Part shown: one piece after another, positions 8,740-17,189 of the stretch | Layout: every line of letters begins with the position of its first letter | Position numbering within the stretch: the stretch's first letter is position 1 | From: Vulcanimicrobiota bacterium | GTDB taxonomy: Bacteria; Vulcanimicrobiota; Xenobia; Xenobiales; JADMJV01 | Direction of reading: 5' to 3' | Assembly (NCBI GenBank): GCA_019637395.1 | Contig: JAHBVR010000020.1 | Location: 1 to 64,000, forward strand | DNA length: 64,000 nucleotides | Position numbers and translations under genes: made by a program | The notes under the pieces: model-generated | The model's database searches: none | What the model saw: only the letters and a program-made list of their open reading frames with translations | Told to the model about the DNA's origin: nothing

Positions 8740-9387
8740 TCAGGTAAAGCCTTCGTCTTCGGTGGCGTAGCTGGAGCTACGGCAGTCCCGCTCCCGGTAA
8801 CCGTAGGCGCCACCGCGAATGACGGGTCGGCCTTCCTTCAGGTCGGACACCCACTCGAAGGCATTGCCGCACATGTCCAGGCAGCCATAAGGGCTGGCTC
8901 CCTGGGGAAAACTGCCGACCGGTTTCATGCGCCCGATGGAACAAAAATTGCCGGCCCGGCCTTTGGCGGTCAGATTGCCTTTACGATAGTCCCAGTCATT
9001 GCCCCAGGGATAGGTACGCCCATCGCTACCGCGTGCCGCCTTCTCCCATTCGGCGGCCGTGGGCAAGCGCTTGCCCACACTCCGCAAATAAGCTTCCGCC
9101 TCAGCCTTGGTGACATGGGTGACCGGTTTCGTCTCGTCTCCAGGAGCGACTGGATAATCGGACTTGAACTTCTGGTATTCCGCCTGGGTGACTTCGCATT
9201 TGTCGATGTAGAACCCGGGCAAACTTTCTTGATGGCGCGAGAAGAAACCCTCCCCGTCATCGGACCCCAAGAGGCAAGGACCGGCCGGGACCAGCACCAT
9301 CCCCGGGGGAGGCGGAGGTGGCGGAGGCGCCTGACATCCCATGAAGAAAGCGGCCCAAAGTGCCAGAACCGGCCAACGACAATTCAT
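8740..9387 (-). CDS. Formylglycine-generating-enzyme/SUMF1-like lipoprotein, 3' end cut by TGA
   Basis: About 215 residues from MNCRWPVLALW. The lipobox FFMGC and a poly-proline linker follow, so the protein is probably a lipid-anchored envelope protein. The rest is an FGE-sulfatase domain: MVLVPAGPCLLGS, FYIDKCEVTQAEYQKF, KRLPTAAEWEKAARG, YPWGN, VGSFPQGASPYGCLDMCGNAFEWVSD, VIRGGAY. The usual C-terminal GFR motif is missing because TGA at 8740-8742 ends the frame. In frame beyond it the DNA still encodes NDVGFRGAKTLP up to a second TGA at 8701-8703. Whether it is active is uncertain; many family members are not true formylglycine enzymes. Confidence 0.85.
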   Translation of the reverse strand: MNCRWPVLALWAAFFMGCQAPPPPPPPPGMVLVPAGPCLLGSDDGEGFFSRHQESLPGFYIDKCEVTQAEYQKFKSDYPVAPGDETKPVTHVTKAEAEAYLRSVGKRLPTAAEWEKAARGSDGRTYPWGNDWDYRKGNLTAKGRAGNFCSIGRMKPVGSFPQGASPYGCLDMCGNAFEWVSDLKEGRPVIRGGAYGYRERDCRSSSYATEDEGFT

Positions 9388-9483
9388 GACGCAAGATTTT
9401 AACAAATCTAGGAGATCCCCCCTGCCAAGTGGAAAGGCTGGGGGGATGGCTCATAGGGTAGATTGGGTTGGAGGCGGCATTTA

Positions 9484-12081
9484 GTGCAGGTTGAGGAGCA
9501 GGAAGCCCTTCAGGCTAAGATTACCAAGTTAGAGAAGCGTCTCAAGACGGCGGAAACCCAGTGCCAGGCGACCACCAAGGAAATTTGGCAAATGGAGGTC
9601 GAGCTGGAGCGGGCGCGGGAGCGTGCCGAAGAAGCCGAGCAACTGGCCGTCCGCCTCGAACAAGAACTGGCTGAAGCCCGGCAAGCACCCGATACCGAGG
9701 AAGCCGAAGCCAGGCTCGTCCAGTTGCAGACTCGACTGGACGAAGCCCGCCTCAACCTGCAACTCCTCGAGGAGGAGAAGGAAACTTCCGACGAGGCCCG
9801 GCGCATCGCCGAGGAAAGTCTGCTGGCCGCCGAGGAGTCCCTGACCCGGTTGCGGGCGGAGCTGGAAGAATCGGTCGAGCAGTTGCGCCAGGCCATGGAA
9901 GAGGCCGAACAGGCTCGCGAAGCCGGGCGCGAGGCGCAGGCCGGGCTCGAAGAATTGCGCCGGCAACTGGAGCAGGCCCAGTCGGCCCTGGAACAACTTC
10001 GGGCCGGTGAGGTCGAAGCCGAACAACTGCGCGCCGAGTTGGAAGCAGCTCGCCACATCGAACTGCAGTTACGCGAATCGCTGGGCGCCGGCGGGGACGA
10101 AACAGCCCGGCTGCGTGCCGAGCTCGATCGGGCTCGCCAGGATCAGTCGGAAATCGACCGGCTCCGGGAATCTCTCGAAGCTTTCCGCCAGGAGAGCCAT
10201 AACCAGGCCAGCGAGCAGAATCGGCTGCTCAACCAGATCCAGGAATTACAGGAGGAGCTGGAAGCTTCCCGCGTGCGGGCCAACACCACGGCCAGCGGAA
10301 GTTTGACCGAAATGGCCCGCCTGCAGGACAATCTACAGTTGCACCAGGAGAAAGCCGGCCTGCTCCAGCAACGTCTCGACCAGTTACAGCAGCGTTTTGA
10401 CCTGTCCGAGGAAAAGGCCACGCTTTATCAGGCCAAGGCCCAGGAGGCCGAAAGCCGGCTGCAGGAAATCCAGTCCAGGGGTGGCGCTGCCGAGGGTGAA
10501 GTGCGCGCTCTCAAAGACCGGCTGGAACGCATGGAAAGCCGCGTTCGGGATGCCGACCGCATCTTCGAAACCTCCGAGCAGACGATGCGCGAAGCCGAAG
10601 CCAAGCAGCAGGAATCCTGGCAACGCGTGCGCGATGCCGAAATGCGCGCCAATCAGGCGCTGGTCGAGAATAAAAAACTGGCCGATAAGTTGGCCGAGCA
10701 CGAAAAGCGCGCCCAAGAGTCGGACCGGGAAACCCAACGTCTGGCCTTCCAGGATCCCCTGACCGGGCTTCCCAACATCAACCTGATCAGCCAGTACCTG
10801 GAATTTACCGTTAAACAGTGCGTGCGTTACCGGCGCGTAGCCGCCTTGCTGGTGATCGACATCGACCGCTTCAAAGTTTTCAACGAAGCCATGGGCTTCA
10901 AGGCCGGCGACGAGTTACTGGCCAAGGTGGCCGAACGCCTGCAGCAGGCCATCCGGGAAACGGACTCCTTGGGGCGCAAGGGCGAAGACGAATTCATTAT
11001 CCTCCTCTCCGAGCTGAACGTAGGCGACCACAATCATCCCGAAGCCCGGCGCAAGGCCATCAATCAACATGTGGAAGTGGTGGCCAACCGCGTCATGCAG
11101 ATGATGGGACCGCCCTTCACGGTGCAAGGTCAGAAATTCTATCTGCACGTCTCCATCGGCATCGCCATCTGCCCCGACGATGGCGAAACGCCGCAGCAAC
11201 TGCTGGAGAACGGCGATACGGCCATGTACCACGTCAAGGAAACGGGCCGCAACCGCCACCAGTTTTACACCAGTGACCTGCGCCAGCGCCAGGAAAAGCG
11301 CCTGTCGCTGGACACGCAAATGCGCTCGGCCCTGGAGCGCGGCGAGTTCGAAGTACGCTATCATCCGATCGTTTCCTTGGCCAAGGGCAAAGGCACGCTG
11401 GTCGGAGTGGAGGCTTTGCTGCGCTGGAACCACCGCATCGACGGCACGGTCGGGCCCGACTACTTCCTATCGGCCGCTGAAGAATCCGGCATGATCATTC
11501 CCATCGGCCAATGGGTACTCAATCAGACCTGTACTCAGATGCGTGAATGGCTTAGCTACGGACTGCGCATCTTCGCCTCGATCAATCTGTCCAAGCGCCA
11601 GTTGCTGCAGGCTGACCTGGTCGAGTGCATCTCCCGAGAATTATCCCAGAACGGTATACCTCCTGAAGTCCTCTACGTGGAAATTGCTGAGGGATTCAAT
11701 ACGTATAACCCGGATATGATGGACCAGGTGATCAACCGGCTGGGCAACGCCGGTATCCGCGTGGCCATCGACGACTTCGGAGTGGGCTATTCAAACCTGA
11801 GCAAGATCAACCTCGCCTACACGCGTGTGCTGAAAATCGACCGCTCCATCATCGAAGGTTGCCCCACCGACCGGCAGAGTTCCACCGTCTGCATCGCGGC
11901 CATCAATCTGGCCAGCAGCCTGGGCCTGCTCTCGCTGGCCGAGGGCGTGGAGAACGCCAACCAGGTCAAGTTCCTGGCCAAATATGGCTGCGCCCTGGCT
12001 CAAGGCTACTACTTCTCGGAACCGATCCCGCCCAACGAAATCACCAACATTCACCGCAGCAAGAAGACTTGGAAGATCTAA
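9484..12081 (+). CDS. Coiled-coil GGDEF-EAL c-di-GMP protein
   Basis: 865 residues from GTG 9484, which has GGAGG about 10 bases upstream; an in-frame TTG at 9463 is the alternative. Residues 1 to about 415 are one very long coiled coil. The GGDEF domain starts at DPLTGLPN (about 424). Its signature is GEDEF instead of GGDEF, yet the RxxD inhibitory site (RETD, five residues before) is intact. The EAL domain follows with VEALLRW, NLSKRQ, the conserved Glu of YVEIAE, AIDDFGVGYSNL, LKIDRSI, AEGVE and AQGYYFSEP, so the phosphodiesterase residues look complete. I infer c-di-GMP hydrolysis, with a weak or regulatory GGDEF. No membrane helix, so cytosolic. A PilZ protein occurs at 27830-28408. Confidence 0.92.
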   Translation: MQVEEQEALQAKITKLEKRLKTAETQCQATTKEIWQMEVELERARERAEEAEQLAVRLEQELAEARQAPDTEEAEARLVQLQTRLDEARLNLQLLEEEKETSDEARRIAEESLLAAEESLTRLRAELEESVEQLRQAMEEAEQAREAGREAQAGLEELRRQLEQAQSALEQLRAGEVEAEQLRAELEAARHIELQLRESLGAGGDETARLRAELDRARQDQSEIDRLRESLEAFRQESHNQASEQNRLLNQIQELQEELEASRVRANTTASGSLTEMARLQDNLQLHQEKAGLLQQRLDQLQQRFDLSEEKATLYQAKAQEAESRLQEIQSRGGAAEGEVRALKDRLERMESRVRDADRIFETSEQTMREAEAKQQESWQRVRDAEMRANQALVENKKLADKLAEHEKRAQESDRETQRLAFQDPLTGLPNINLISQYLEFTVKQCVRYRRVAALLVIDIDRFKVFNEAMGFKAGDELLAKVAERLQQAIRETDSLGRKGEDEFIILLSELNVGDHNHPEARRKAINQHVEVVANRVMQMMGPPFTVQGQKFYLHVSIGIAICPDDGETPQQLLENGDTAMYHVKETGRNRHQFYTSDLRQRQEKRLSLDTQMRSALERGEFEVRYHPIVSLAKGKGTLVGVEALLRWNHRIDGTVGPDYFLSAAEESGMIIPIGQWVLNQTCTQMREWLSYGLRIFASINLSKRQLLQADLVECISRELSQNGIPPEVLYVEIAEGFNTYNPDMMDQVINRLGNAGIRVAIDDFGVGYSNLSKINLAYTRVLKIDRSIIEGCPTDRQSSTVCIAAINLASSLGLLSLAEGVENANQVKFLAKYGCALAQGYYFSEPIPPNEITNIHRSKKTWKI

Positions 12082-12084
12082 GTC

Positions 12085-12417
12085 TTGGGACTGAAGGGTT
12101 GGGCGCTCGGCACCTGCATGTTCGGCTGGATCTGCCTGGCGGCCAGCTTTGGTCTGACCAAAGCCTTCCACACCGACCAGTGGAGCGTGGTCATACCGCT
12201 CACCGTTCATCTTTTCAGCTTTCTAGTCTTTGGCTGGGCGGTGGTGGTGACCGTTCTCTGGATGGTCTGGTTGGGCAAGTGGCAGGAAGATATGGCCATC
12301 GCGGCCATCAACCTGTTCCTGGCCAGTGCTCCGGTGGTCTACATCGTGTGGGCCTTCATGAGCCAGGGCAAAACTTTATCCAAGTTCGTGCTCGGTTTGA
12401 TGTGGACCGGCCCGTAG
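12085..12417 (+). CDS. Small membrane protein, three or four helices
   Basis: 110 residues, probably TTG start three bases after the GGDEF-EAL stop, so it is likely co-transcribed. Hydrophobic segments are WALGTCMFGWICLAASFGL, VIPLTVHLFSFLVFGWAVVV, and INLFLASAPVVYIVWAFM. The C-terminus ends just before the endonuclease III start. I do not recognise the family. Its position suggests it could be a partner of the c-di-GMP protein, but there is no direct support. Confidence 0.6.
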   Translation: MGLKGWALGTCMFGWICLAASFGLTKAFHTDQWSVVIPLTVHLFSFLVFGWAVVVTVLWMVWLGKWQEDMAIAAINLFLASAPVVYIVWAFMSQGKTLSKFVLGLMWTGP

Positions 12418-12418
12418 C

Positions 12419-13072
12419 TTGACCAAGAAAGCCCGCGCTCAGCGCATCCAGGCGCAATTGGATGAGCTTTTTCCCACCGTCGAGCCGGCGCTCGACCATC
12501 GCGACCCGTTTACCTTGCTGGTGGCGGTCATGCTTTCCGCTCAGACCACCGACAAAAAAGTGAACGAGGTCACTCCGGCTCTCTTTGCGCTGGGCCCCTC
12601 GGCGGAAAGGATGGCTGAGCGCACCCCGGAACAGGTCTTGGAAATCATCCGGCCGCTGGGTCTGGCTCCGGGCAAGTCCAAAAACGTGGTGGCCATGAGC
12701 AAGCTCTTGATGGAGCGCCACCAGGGCGAGGTGCCGGCCAACCTGGCCGACCTGGAGGCGCTGCCCGGAGTGGGCCATAAGACAGCCTCGGTGGTCATGG
12801 CCCAGGCTTTCGACGTGCCCGCCTTCCCGGTCGACACCCACATCCACCGGCTGGCCTGGCGCTGGGGCCTGTCGGAAGGCAAGAACGTAGAGCAAACCGA
12901 GCGCGACCTCATGGCCCTCTTCCCCAAGGACTCGTGGAACAAGCTGCACCTGCAGATCATCTTCTTCGGCCGCCAATACTGCCCCGCCCGCAGCCATAAA
13001 CCCGACCAATGTCCCATCTGCTGCTGGGCCTTCGCGGACAAACGTCGTCGAGCTGAAGCCTCAAGAACCTAG
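12419..13072 (+). CDS. nth: Endonuclease III (DNA glycosylase/AP lyase), altered Fe-S loop
   Basis: 217 residues, TTG start one base after the upstream stop. It should remove oxidised pyrimidines in base excision repair. The helix-hairpin-helix LPGVGHKTASVV carries the catalytic Lys, and VDTHIHRLAWR carries the catalytic Asp. The Fe-S region reads YCPARSHKPDQCPICCWAFADK: spacing is C-x9-C-x2-C with an adjacent Cys and no fourth Cys at the standard C-x6-C-x2-C-x5-C position. The cluster may be altered or lost. Its 3' end overlaps the convergent gene at 13061 by 12 bases. Confidence 0.92.
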   Translation: MTKKARAQRIQAQLDELFPTVEPALDHRDPFTLLVAVMLSAQTTDKKVNEVTPALFALGPSAERMAERTPEQVLEIIRPLGLAPGKSKNVVAMSKLLMERHQGEVPANLADLEALPGVGHKTASVVMAQAFDVPAFPVDTHIHRLAWRWGLSEGKNVEQTERDLMALFPKDSWNKLHLQIIFFGRQYCPARSHKPDQCPICCWAFADKRRRAEASRT

Positions 13073-14113
13073 AACGCCCAGGGCTTGTAAAGTAGCAGTA
13101 TAGACATCCTCACCGGCCATGACGCGCAGGAGCTCGTGGTCGCTCTCTTTACACTGGCTGAGGACGTGTTGGCGGAGGGAGGCGGGGTGGCCGGGACCGG
13201 GTTTGCCGGTCAGGAAATGGGCGATGGAGGCGGCCAGGACCTCAAAGCAGCGCTCCACGGCCGAGCGCGGGTCGTGAAAAGTCTCCAGGCGGCGCAGGCT
13301 GTCCAGGTCCACCATGCCGCCGTCCAGGGTCAGGTTTTGGGCTTCCAGACACATCCCCTGCAGCGAGCTGCGGGGGTCGCAGGGAACCCAGCCGAGCAGC
13401 AGGCAGCGGGTCAGCAGCTCGATCCAGGATTCCACCACCTGGCGTGGGTCGAGCAACTGGCGCAGGAATTGCCAATGCTCGCCTTCGGGCAGACGCACGT
13501 GGGAAACCCGCTCGGGCAGCGTAGGATACCAGTAAACCAGGACTCCCAAGGGCAGCAGCGCTTGAACCCGGCCGTGATGGCGCGCGGGCAAGCGGCGGCA
13601 GAGCAACTCGAGCAGACTCCTTTCCAGTTCCTGCGGGATCTGGTGAACCACCAGCGGCAGCGGCGCCCGCGCCAGTTCTCCATAACGCCGCCAGTAGGCC
13701 AGCTGAAAGTCGGCGGCCACCCGGGCTTCGTCCAGGGCTTCCTGTAAGCGCACCGCTCCAGGAAACTTATTCTCCACAAAAAGAAACCGCTCCAACACGC
13801 TCAAACGGGCGTTCTGGGGCTGCTCGTCAAAGCCGTAACGAAAAGTCAGGCGCTGGCGCTCCATGATCTCCAGCATGGAGTCAAAATGAGGGCTGTGTGA
13901 CTCGCCTCCCTTCACCGCCAGGCAACCCCAGGAATCCCACTGGTAGAGACAGCGCCAGTGACCTTTCGGCCGATGGTAGGGAGGCCACTGCCCGGGAAGC
14001 ACCCTTTCCTGGACCGGGTAGGAACTCAAATCTGGTAAATTTCGTGGAATTTTCTCAGCCAGGGGTGGAGGTAGCTTCCAGACCGGATTGGCGGGCTTTG
14101 AGAGGGGTTTCAC
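13061..14113 (-). CDS. Unrecognised cytosolic protein, 350 aa
   Basis: GTG start. There is no signal peptide or membrane helix. The chain is rich in Leu, Arg and aromatic residues. Notable segments are WRCLYQWDSWGCLAVKGGE near residue 55, PLPLVVHQIPQELERSLLELL in the middle, and NLTLDGGMVDLDSLRRLETFHDP at about 260. The last recalls the metal-binding DGxxxDxD loop of some kinase-like or siderophore-synthetase C-terminal folds, but I cannot place it in a family. It is convergent with nth and divergent from the SulP-carbonic anhydrase gene. Confidence 0.7.
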   Translation of the reverse strand: MKPLSKPANPVWKLPPPLAEKIPRNLPDLSSYPVQERVLPGQWPPYHRPKGHWRCLYQWDSWGCLAVKGGESHSPHFDSMLEIMERQRLTFRYGFDEQPQNARLSVLERFLFVENKFPGAVRLQEALDEARVAADFQLAYWRRYGELARAPLPLVVHQIPQELERSLLELLCRRLPARHHGRVQALLPLGVLVYWYPTLPERVSHVRLPEGEHWQFLRQLLDPRQVVESWIELLTRCLLLGWVPCDPRSSLQGMCLEAQNLTLDGGMVDLDSLRRLETFHDPRSAVERCFEVLAASIAHFLTGKPGPGHPASLRQHVLSQCKESDHELLRVMAGEDVYTATLQALGVLGS

Positions 14114-14171
14114 CGGGTCTGTTTTGCTCTCTTTGACCCCTCTTCCTGGAACTCAAGTCGGCCTGACGGGA

Positions 14172-14201
14172 TTGCGAACCGCATTAAGTTTTCTGTATAC
14201 T
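14172..14201 (+). promoter_or_regulatory. Sigma-70-type promoter for the SulP-carbonic anhydrase gene
   Basis: TTGCGA at 14172-14177 and TATACT at 14196-14201 are spaced by 18 bases in a locally AT-rich stretch. The predicted start site leaves a leader of about 47 bases containing GAGGAGA ahead of the ATG at 14255. Confidence 0.65.
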
Positions 14202-14254
14202 GCCGTGACAAAAAAATAACAACTTGCGTACGCCGCACCCGAGGAGACCACTGG

Positions 14255-16459
14255 ATGGCCAACCTGAAAAAAGATATCGCCGCGAGTATCGCGGTCGGAC
14301 TCGTCGCAATCCCTTTATGCCTGGGCATCGCCCACGCCTCGGGAGCCCCCCTGATGTCCGGATTGGTGGCCGGTATTACCGGCGGCCTGGTCATCGGCAG
14401 CATGAGCAAATCGAATCTGGCCGTCAGCGGCCCGGCCGCCGGTTTGACCACCATCGTGCTGGCCGCCATTGCCACCTTGGGGAGTTACGAAGCTTTCCTG
14501 ACGGCGGTGGTCTTGGCCGGCATCCTTCAGGTTATCTTCGGCAAGTTGCGCGTGGGCGGGCTCTCCAGGCTCTTCCCCTCCCCCGTGATCAAGGGAATGC
14601 TTTCGGCCATCGGCCTGATCTTGATTATGAAGCAGTTCCCCCACCTGGTCGGCTTCGACAAAGAGTCCTTCGGCGTCGAGGAGTTCTTTGACACCGATAA
14701 GGATATCGAGAGCGGCAGCGCCCAGGGGCTCAATACCTTCCGTATGATCATCCTGGCCTTCTCGTCGCTGGAGCCGGGTGCGTTGCTCATCGGCTTGACC
14801 AGTCTGGCTCTGCTTTACTTCTGGGATTGGAAAATGGCCAAGCGTTTCCCGATCATCCCCGGCTCCCTGGTGGCCGTCGGAGTGGCCGTCCTCATCAACC
14901 AGATGTTGGGAGCGGGGATGCGGGTGGCCGGCAAGCACCTGGTCAGCGTGCCGGAACTGCACCCCAACAATTTTGTGCACCCCGATTGGGCGGCCTTGAG
15001 CAATCCTCACGTCTACCTGGTAGCTCTGACCATCGCGCTGGTGGCCAGCGTGGAGAGCCTGCTTTCGGTGGAAGCGCTGGACCGTCTCGACCCCCAGAAT
15101 CGGCGCACTCCCCCCAACTCGGAATTACTGGCCCAGGGCGTGGGCAACCTCATCAGCGGCCTTTTGGGCGGCCTACCCGTCACGGCCGTCATCGTGCGCG
15201 GTTCGGTGAACATGGCGGCGGGAGCCACCAGCAAGCGCTCTGCTATCATGCACGGGGCCTGGATTCTGATCGCCTCACTGGGCCTTCGTAACGGCATCAA
15301 TGCCATACCGCTGGCCGCCCTGGCGGCAGTGCTGGTCCACGTGGGCATTAAAATGGCTCATCCTCGCACTCTCCAACAGATGAGCAAGCGGGGCTGGAGC
15401 CAACTCATCCCCTTCGTGGTCACGGTGCTGGCCATTCTCTTTACCGACTTGCTGATTGGTATCTGTGTCGGCACGCTGGTGTCGGGCTGCTTCATTCTAC
15501 GCAACCTGCACGCAGCCAAAGGTTTTACCGTGCACAAGAGCGGTCTGATTACTCGGATAAAACTACACCAGGAGGTCACCTTCTTCCACAAAGTGCGCCT
15601 GTCCAGCGTGCTGGAAGCCGTTCCCGCCGACTCCATTCTGGAAGTCGACGGTAGCGAGGCCCGCACCATCGACCACGACGTGCTCGATTTGCTGGAACTC
15701 TTTAAAGGCCAGGCAGCCCACAAAAATATCGAGATCATCTTTGGAGGAATTTCACTTATGCAGAGCTTTTCGGATAAGCAGATGGCCGCTATGCAGGCGG
15801 AATACGACGCCTTATTGAGCAACAATCAGGCCTGGGTGGAGGGATGCCAGAAGGAAGACCCCCAATATTTCGAGCGCATGGCGATTGGCCAGAAGCCGAC
15901 TTTCCTTTTCATCGGCTGTAGCGATAGCCGCGTGCCCGCCGAGGTCATCACCCGCACCGAGGCGGGGCAGCTCTTTGTGCATCGGAACATCGCCAACGTG
16001 GTGTCGCTGCACGACATGAACCTGATGTCGGTGCTGCAATATAGCGTCGAACATCTGGTGGTGCCCCACATTATCGTGTGCGGTCACTACGGCTGCGGGG
16101 GGGTTCATGCCGCCCTCAGTTCGCAATCCTTCGGCTTGATCGACAATTGGATCCACCCGATTAAAAAGGTGGTGGATGATAACCAGGCAGAACTCGCTTC
16201 CATTCTGGATCCCGAGCAAAAAGAACGCCGGATCATCGAATTACATGTCCTGGCGCAGGTGCGCAACATCCTCAAAACCCCGGTCGTGCAGCGGTCGATC
16301 CAGAAGCTGGGCATCCCGCGCGTACACGGTTGGGTCTATGACATGACCACCGGCAAAATCAAGGATCTCAAGGCCGACGTCAACTTGCAGGACGATTTAC
16401 ATCCGGTTTTCCATTACGAGTACGATTTCCAGAAGAAAACCCCCGCAGCCAAACATTAA
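14255..16459 (+). CDS. SulP-family anion transporter fused to beta-carbonic anhydrase
   Basis: 734 residues. Residues 1 to about 420 form a SulP membrane domain with the N-terminal IAASIAVGLVAIPLCLGIAHASG segment and about 12 further helices. A short degenerate STAS-like region follows (about 430-495). A complete beta-carbonic anhydrase domain completes the protein, with zinc ligands in CSDSR (Cys and Asp near 553-555) and HYGCGG (His and Cys near 610-613). The fused enzyme would interconvert CO2 and bicarbonate next to the pore, so bicarbonate uptake or pH control is the likely job; SulP-carbonic anhydrase fusions are known in bacteria. It has its own promoter and ribosome binding site. Confidence 0.93.
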   Translation: MANLKKDIAASIAVGLVAIPLCLGIAHASGAPLMSGLVAGITGGLVIGSMSKSNLAVSGPAAGLTTIVLAAIATLGSYEAFLTAVVLAGILQVIFGKLRVGGLSRLFPSPVIKGMLSAIGLILIMKQFPHLVGFDKESFGVEEFFDTDKDIESGSAQGLNTFRMIILAFSSLEPGALLIGLTSLALLYFWDWKMAKRFPIIPGSLVAVGVAVLINQMLGAGMRVAGKHLVSVPELHPNNFVHPDWAALSNPHVYLVALTIALVASVESLLSVEALDRLDPQNRRTPPNSELLAQGVGNLISGLLGGLPVTAVIVRGSVNMAAGATSKRSAIMHGAWILIASLGLRNGINAIPLAALAAVLVHVGIKMAHPRTLQQMSKRGWSQLIPFVVTVLAILFTDLLIGICVGTLVSGCFILRNLHAAKGFTVHKSGLITRIKLHQEVTFFHKVRLSSVLEAVPADSILEVDGSEARTIDHDVLDLLELFKGQAAHKNIEIIFGGISLMQSFSDKQMAAMQAEYDALLSNNQAWVEGCQKEDPQYFERMAIGQKPTFLFIGCSDSRVPAEVITRTEAGQLFVHRNIANVVSLHDMNLMSVLQYSVEHLVVPHIIVCGHYGCGGVHAALSSQSFGLIDNWIHPIKKVVDDNQAELASILDPEQKERRIIELHVLAQVRNILKTPVVQRSIQKLGIPRVHGWVYDMTTGKIKDLKADVNLQDDLHPVFHYEYDFQKKTPAAKH

Positions 16460-16465
16460 CCCGCA

Positions 16466-16497
16466 GGGAAGATTCCCGGCCGGTGGGAATTGTTCCC
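16466..16497. promoter_or_regulatory. Two tandem GGGAA-TTCCC dyads between genes
   Basis: GGGAA-GA-TTCCC at 16466-16477 and GGGAA-TTG-TTCCC at 16485-16497 are two copies of the same 5-bp-arm dyad, 19 bases apart, in the 40-base gap between the transporter stop and the next ATG (16500). They could be an operator pair. As RNA, the outer arms could also pair in a weak terminator. No T-run follows. Confidence 0.45.
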
Positions 16498-16499
16498 AG

Positions 16500-17189
16500 A
16501 TGAGACTATCCGTCTGGCAATTGAGCACGGTGATTCTGTTGTCGGTTCTGCTCGGACAGAATCTCAAGACCAGGCCCCAGGTGGCCGAGGCAGCCTCACA
16601 AGATGTCTTCGGTTCCCCTCAGGTAGCCATCAGCAGCTACAAGAACCAGAAGGGCAGCTTCATTCTCTGGGCCGACGGGCACATCAGCAACGTCGACACG
16701 CCTAATACGGTGGTGTCCCAACTCAGCGAGTGCGTGGATGCGCCGGAGGTGCCGGCGGTGACTAGGGACACCAGCAAACCCCAAGGCTCGCCTAACGTGC
16801 CGGTGGGGGTTTATCAGAACGCCACCGCCACCTATGTTCTGTTCGCCGACGGTTCCTACAAGAAGCCCAAGGGGGACGCAGCCGCCGCCAGCGCCGCGCC
16901 CAGTGTCCGCTCGGGGCACGTGAACGGTTTCGCCTTTACGGTCGATGGAGACACCAGTTTGTCTGTGGCCCCTATGGGCACGGTCGGGAACTATCGGGTC
17001 ACTTTCAACCCTCCCTTCAAAGAACTCCCAACCGTGACCGTGAGCAGTGAGTCCTATCCCGGTCTGGCCGGTGTTCTTCCGGGCAGCCTGAGCAAGAATG
17101 GATGCTCGGTCTTCACCTGCGTGGTAGCCAATGGCGGTGGCGTCCATCAGGATAACTCCAATTTCGCGATTACGGCTGTCGGCGAATAA
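16500..17189 (+). CDS. Exported protein with repeated ADG motifs and a lectin-like C-terminus
   Basis: 229 residues with an N-terminal signal or anchor helix (WQLSTVILLSVLLGQNL). Two imperfect internal repeats are visible: SSYKNQKGSFILWADGHISN at about 45-64 and GVYQNATATYVLFADGSYKK at about 101-120. The C-terminal 75 residues (GNYRVTFNPPFKELPTVTVSS, then VVANGGGVHQDNSNFAITAVG) have the beta-rich rhythm of H-type-lectin or phage-tail receptor domains. I infer a surface or periplasmic protein; the function is unknown. Its last 20 bases overlap the convergent flavoprotein gene. Confidence 0.7.
   Translation: MRLSVWQLSTVILLSVLLGQNLKTRPQVAEAASQDVFGSPQVAISSYKNQKGSFILWADGHISNVDTPNTVVSQLSECVDAPEVPAVTRDTSKPQGSPNVPVGVYQNATATYVLFADGSYKKPKGDAAAASAAPSVRSGHVNGFAFTVDGDTSLSVAPMGTVGNYRVTFNPPFKELPTVTVSSESYPGLAGVLPGSLSKNGCSVFTCVVANGGGVHQDNSNFAITAVGE

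Noticed and set aside
8701-8742. Selenocysteine at the TGA of the SUMF1-like gene.
   Set aside because: The residue at that position is not a conserved Cys in the family as I know it, and no SECIS-like hairpin directly follows; a nonsense mutation is simpler.
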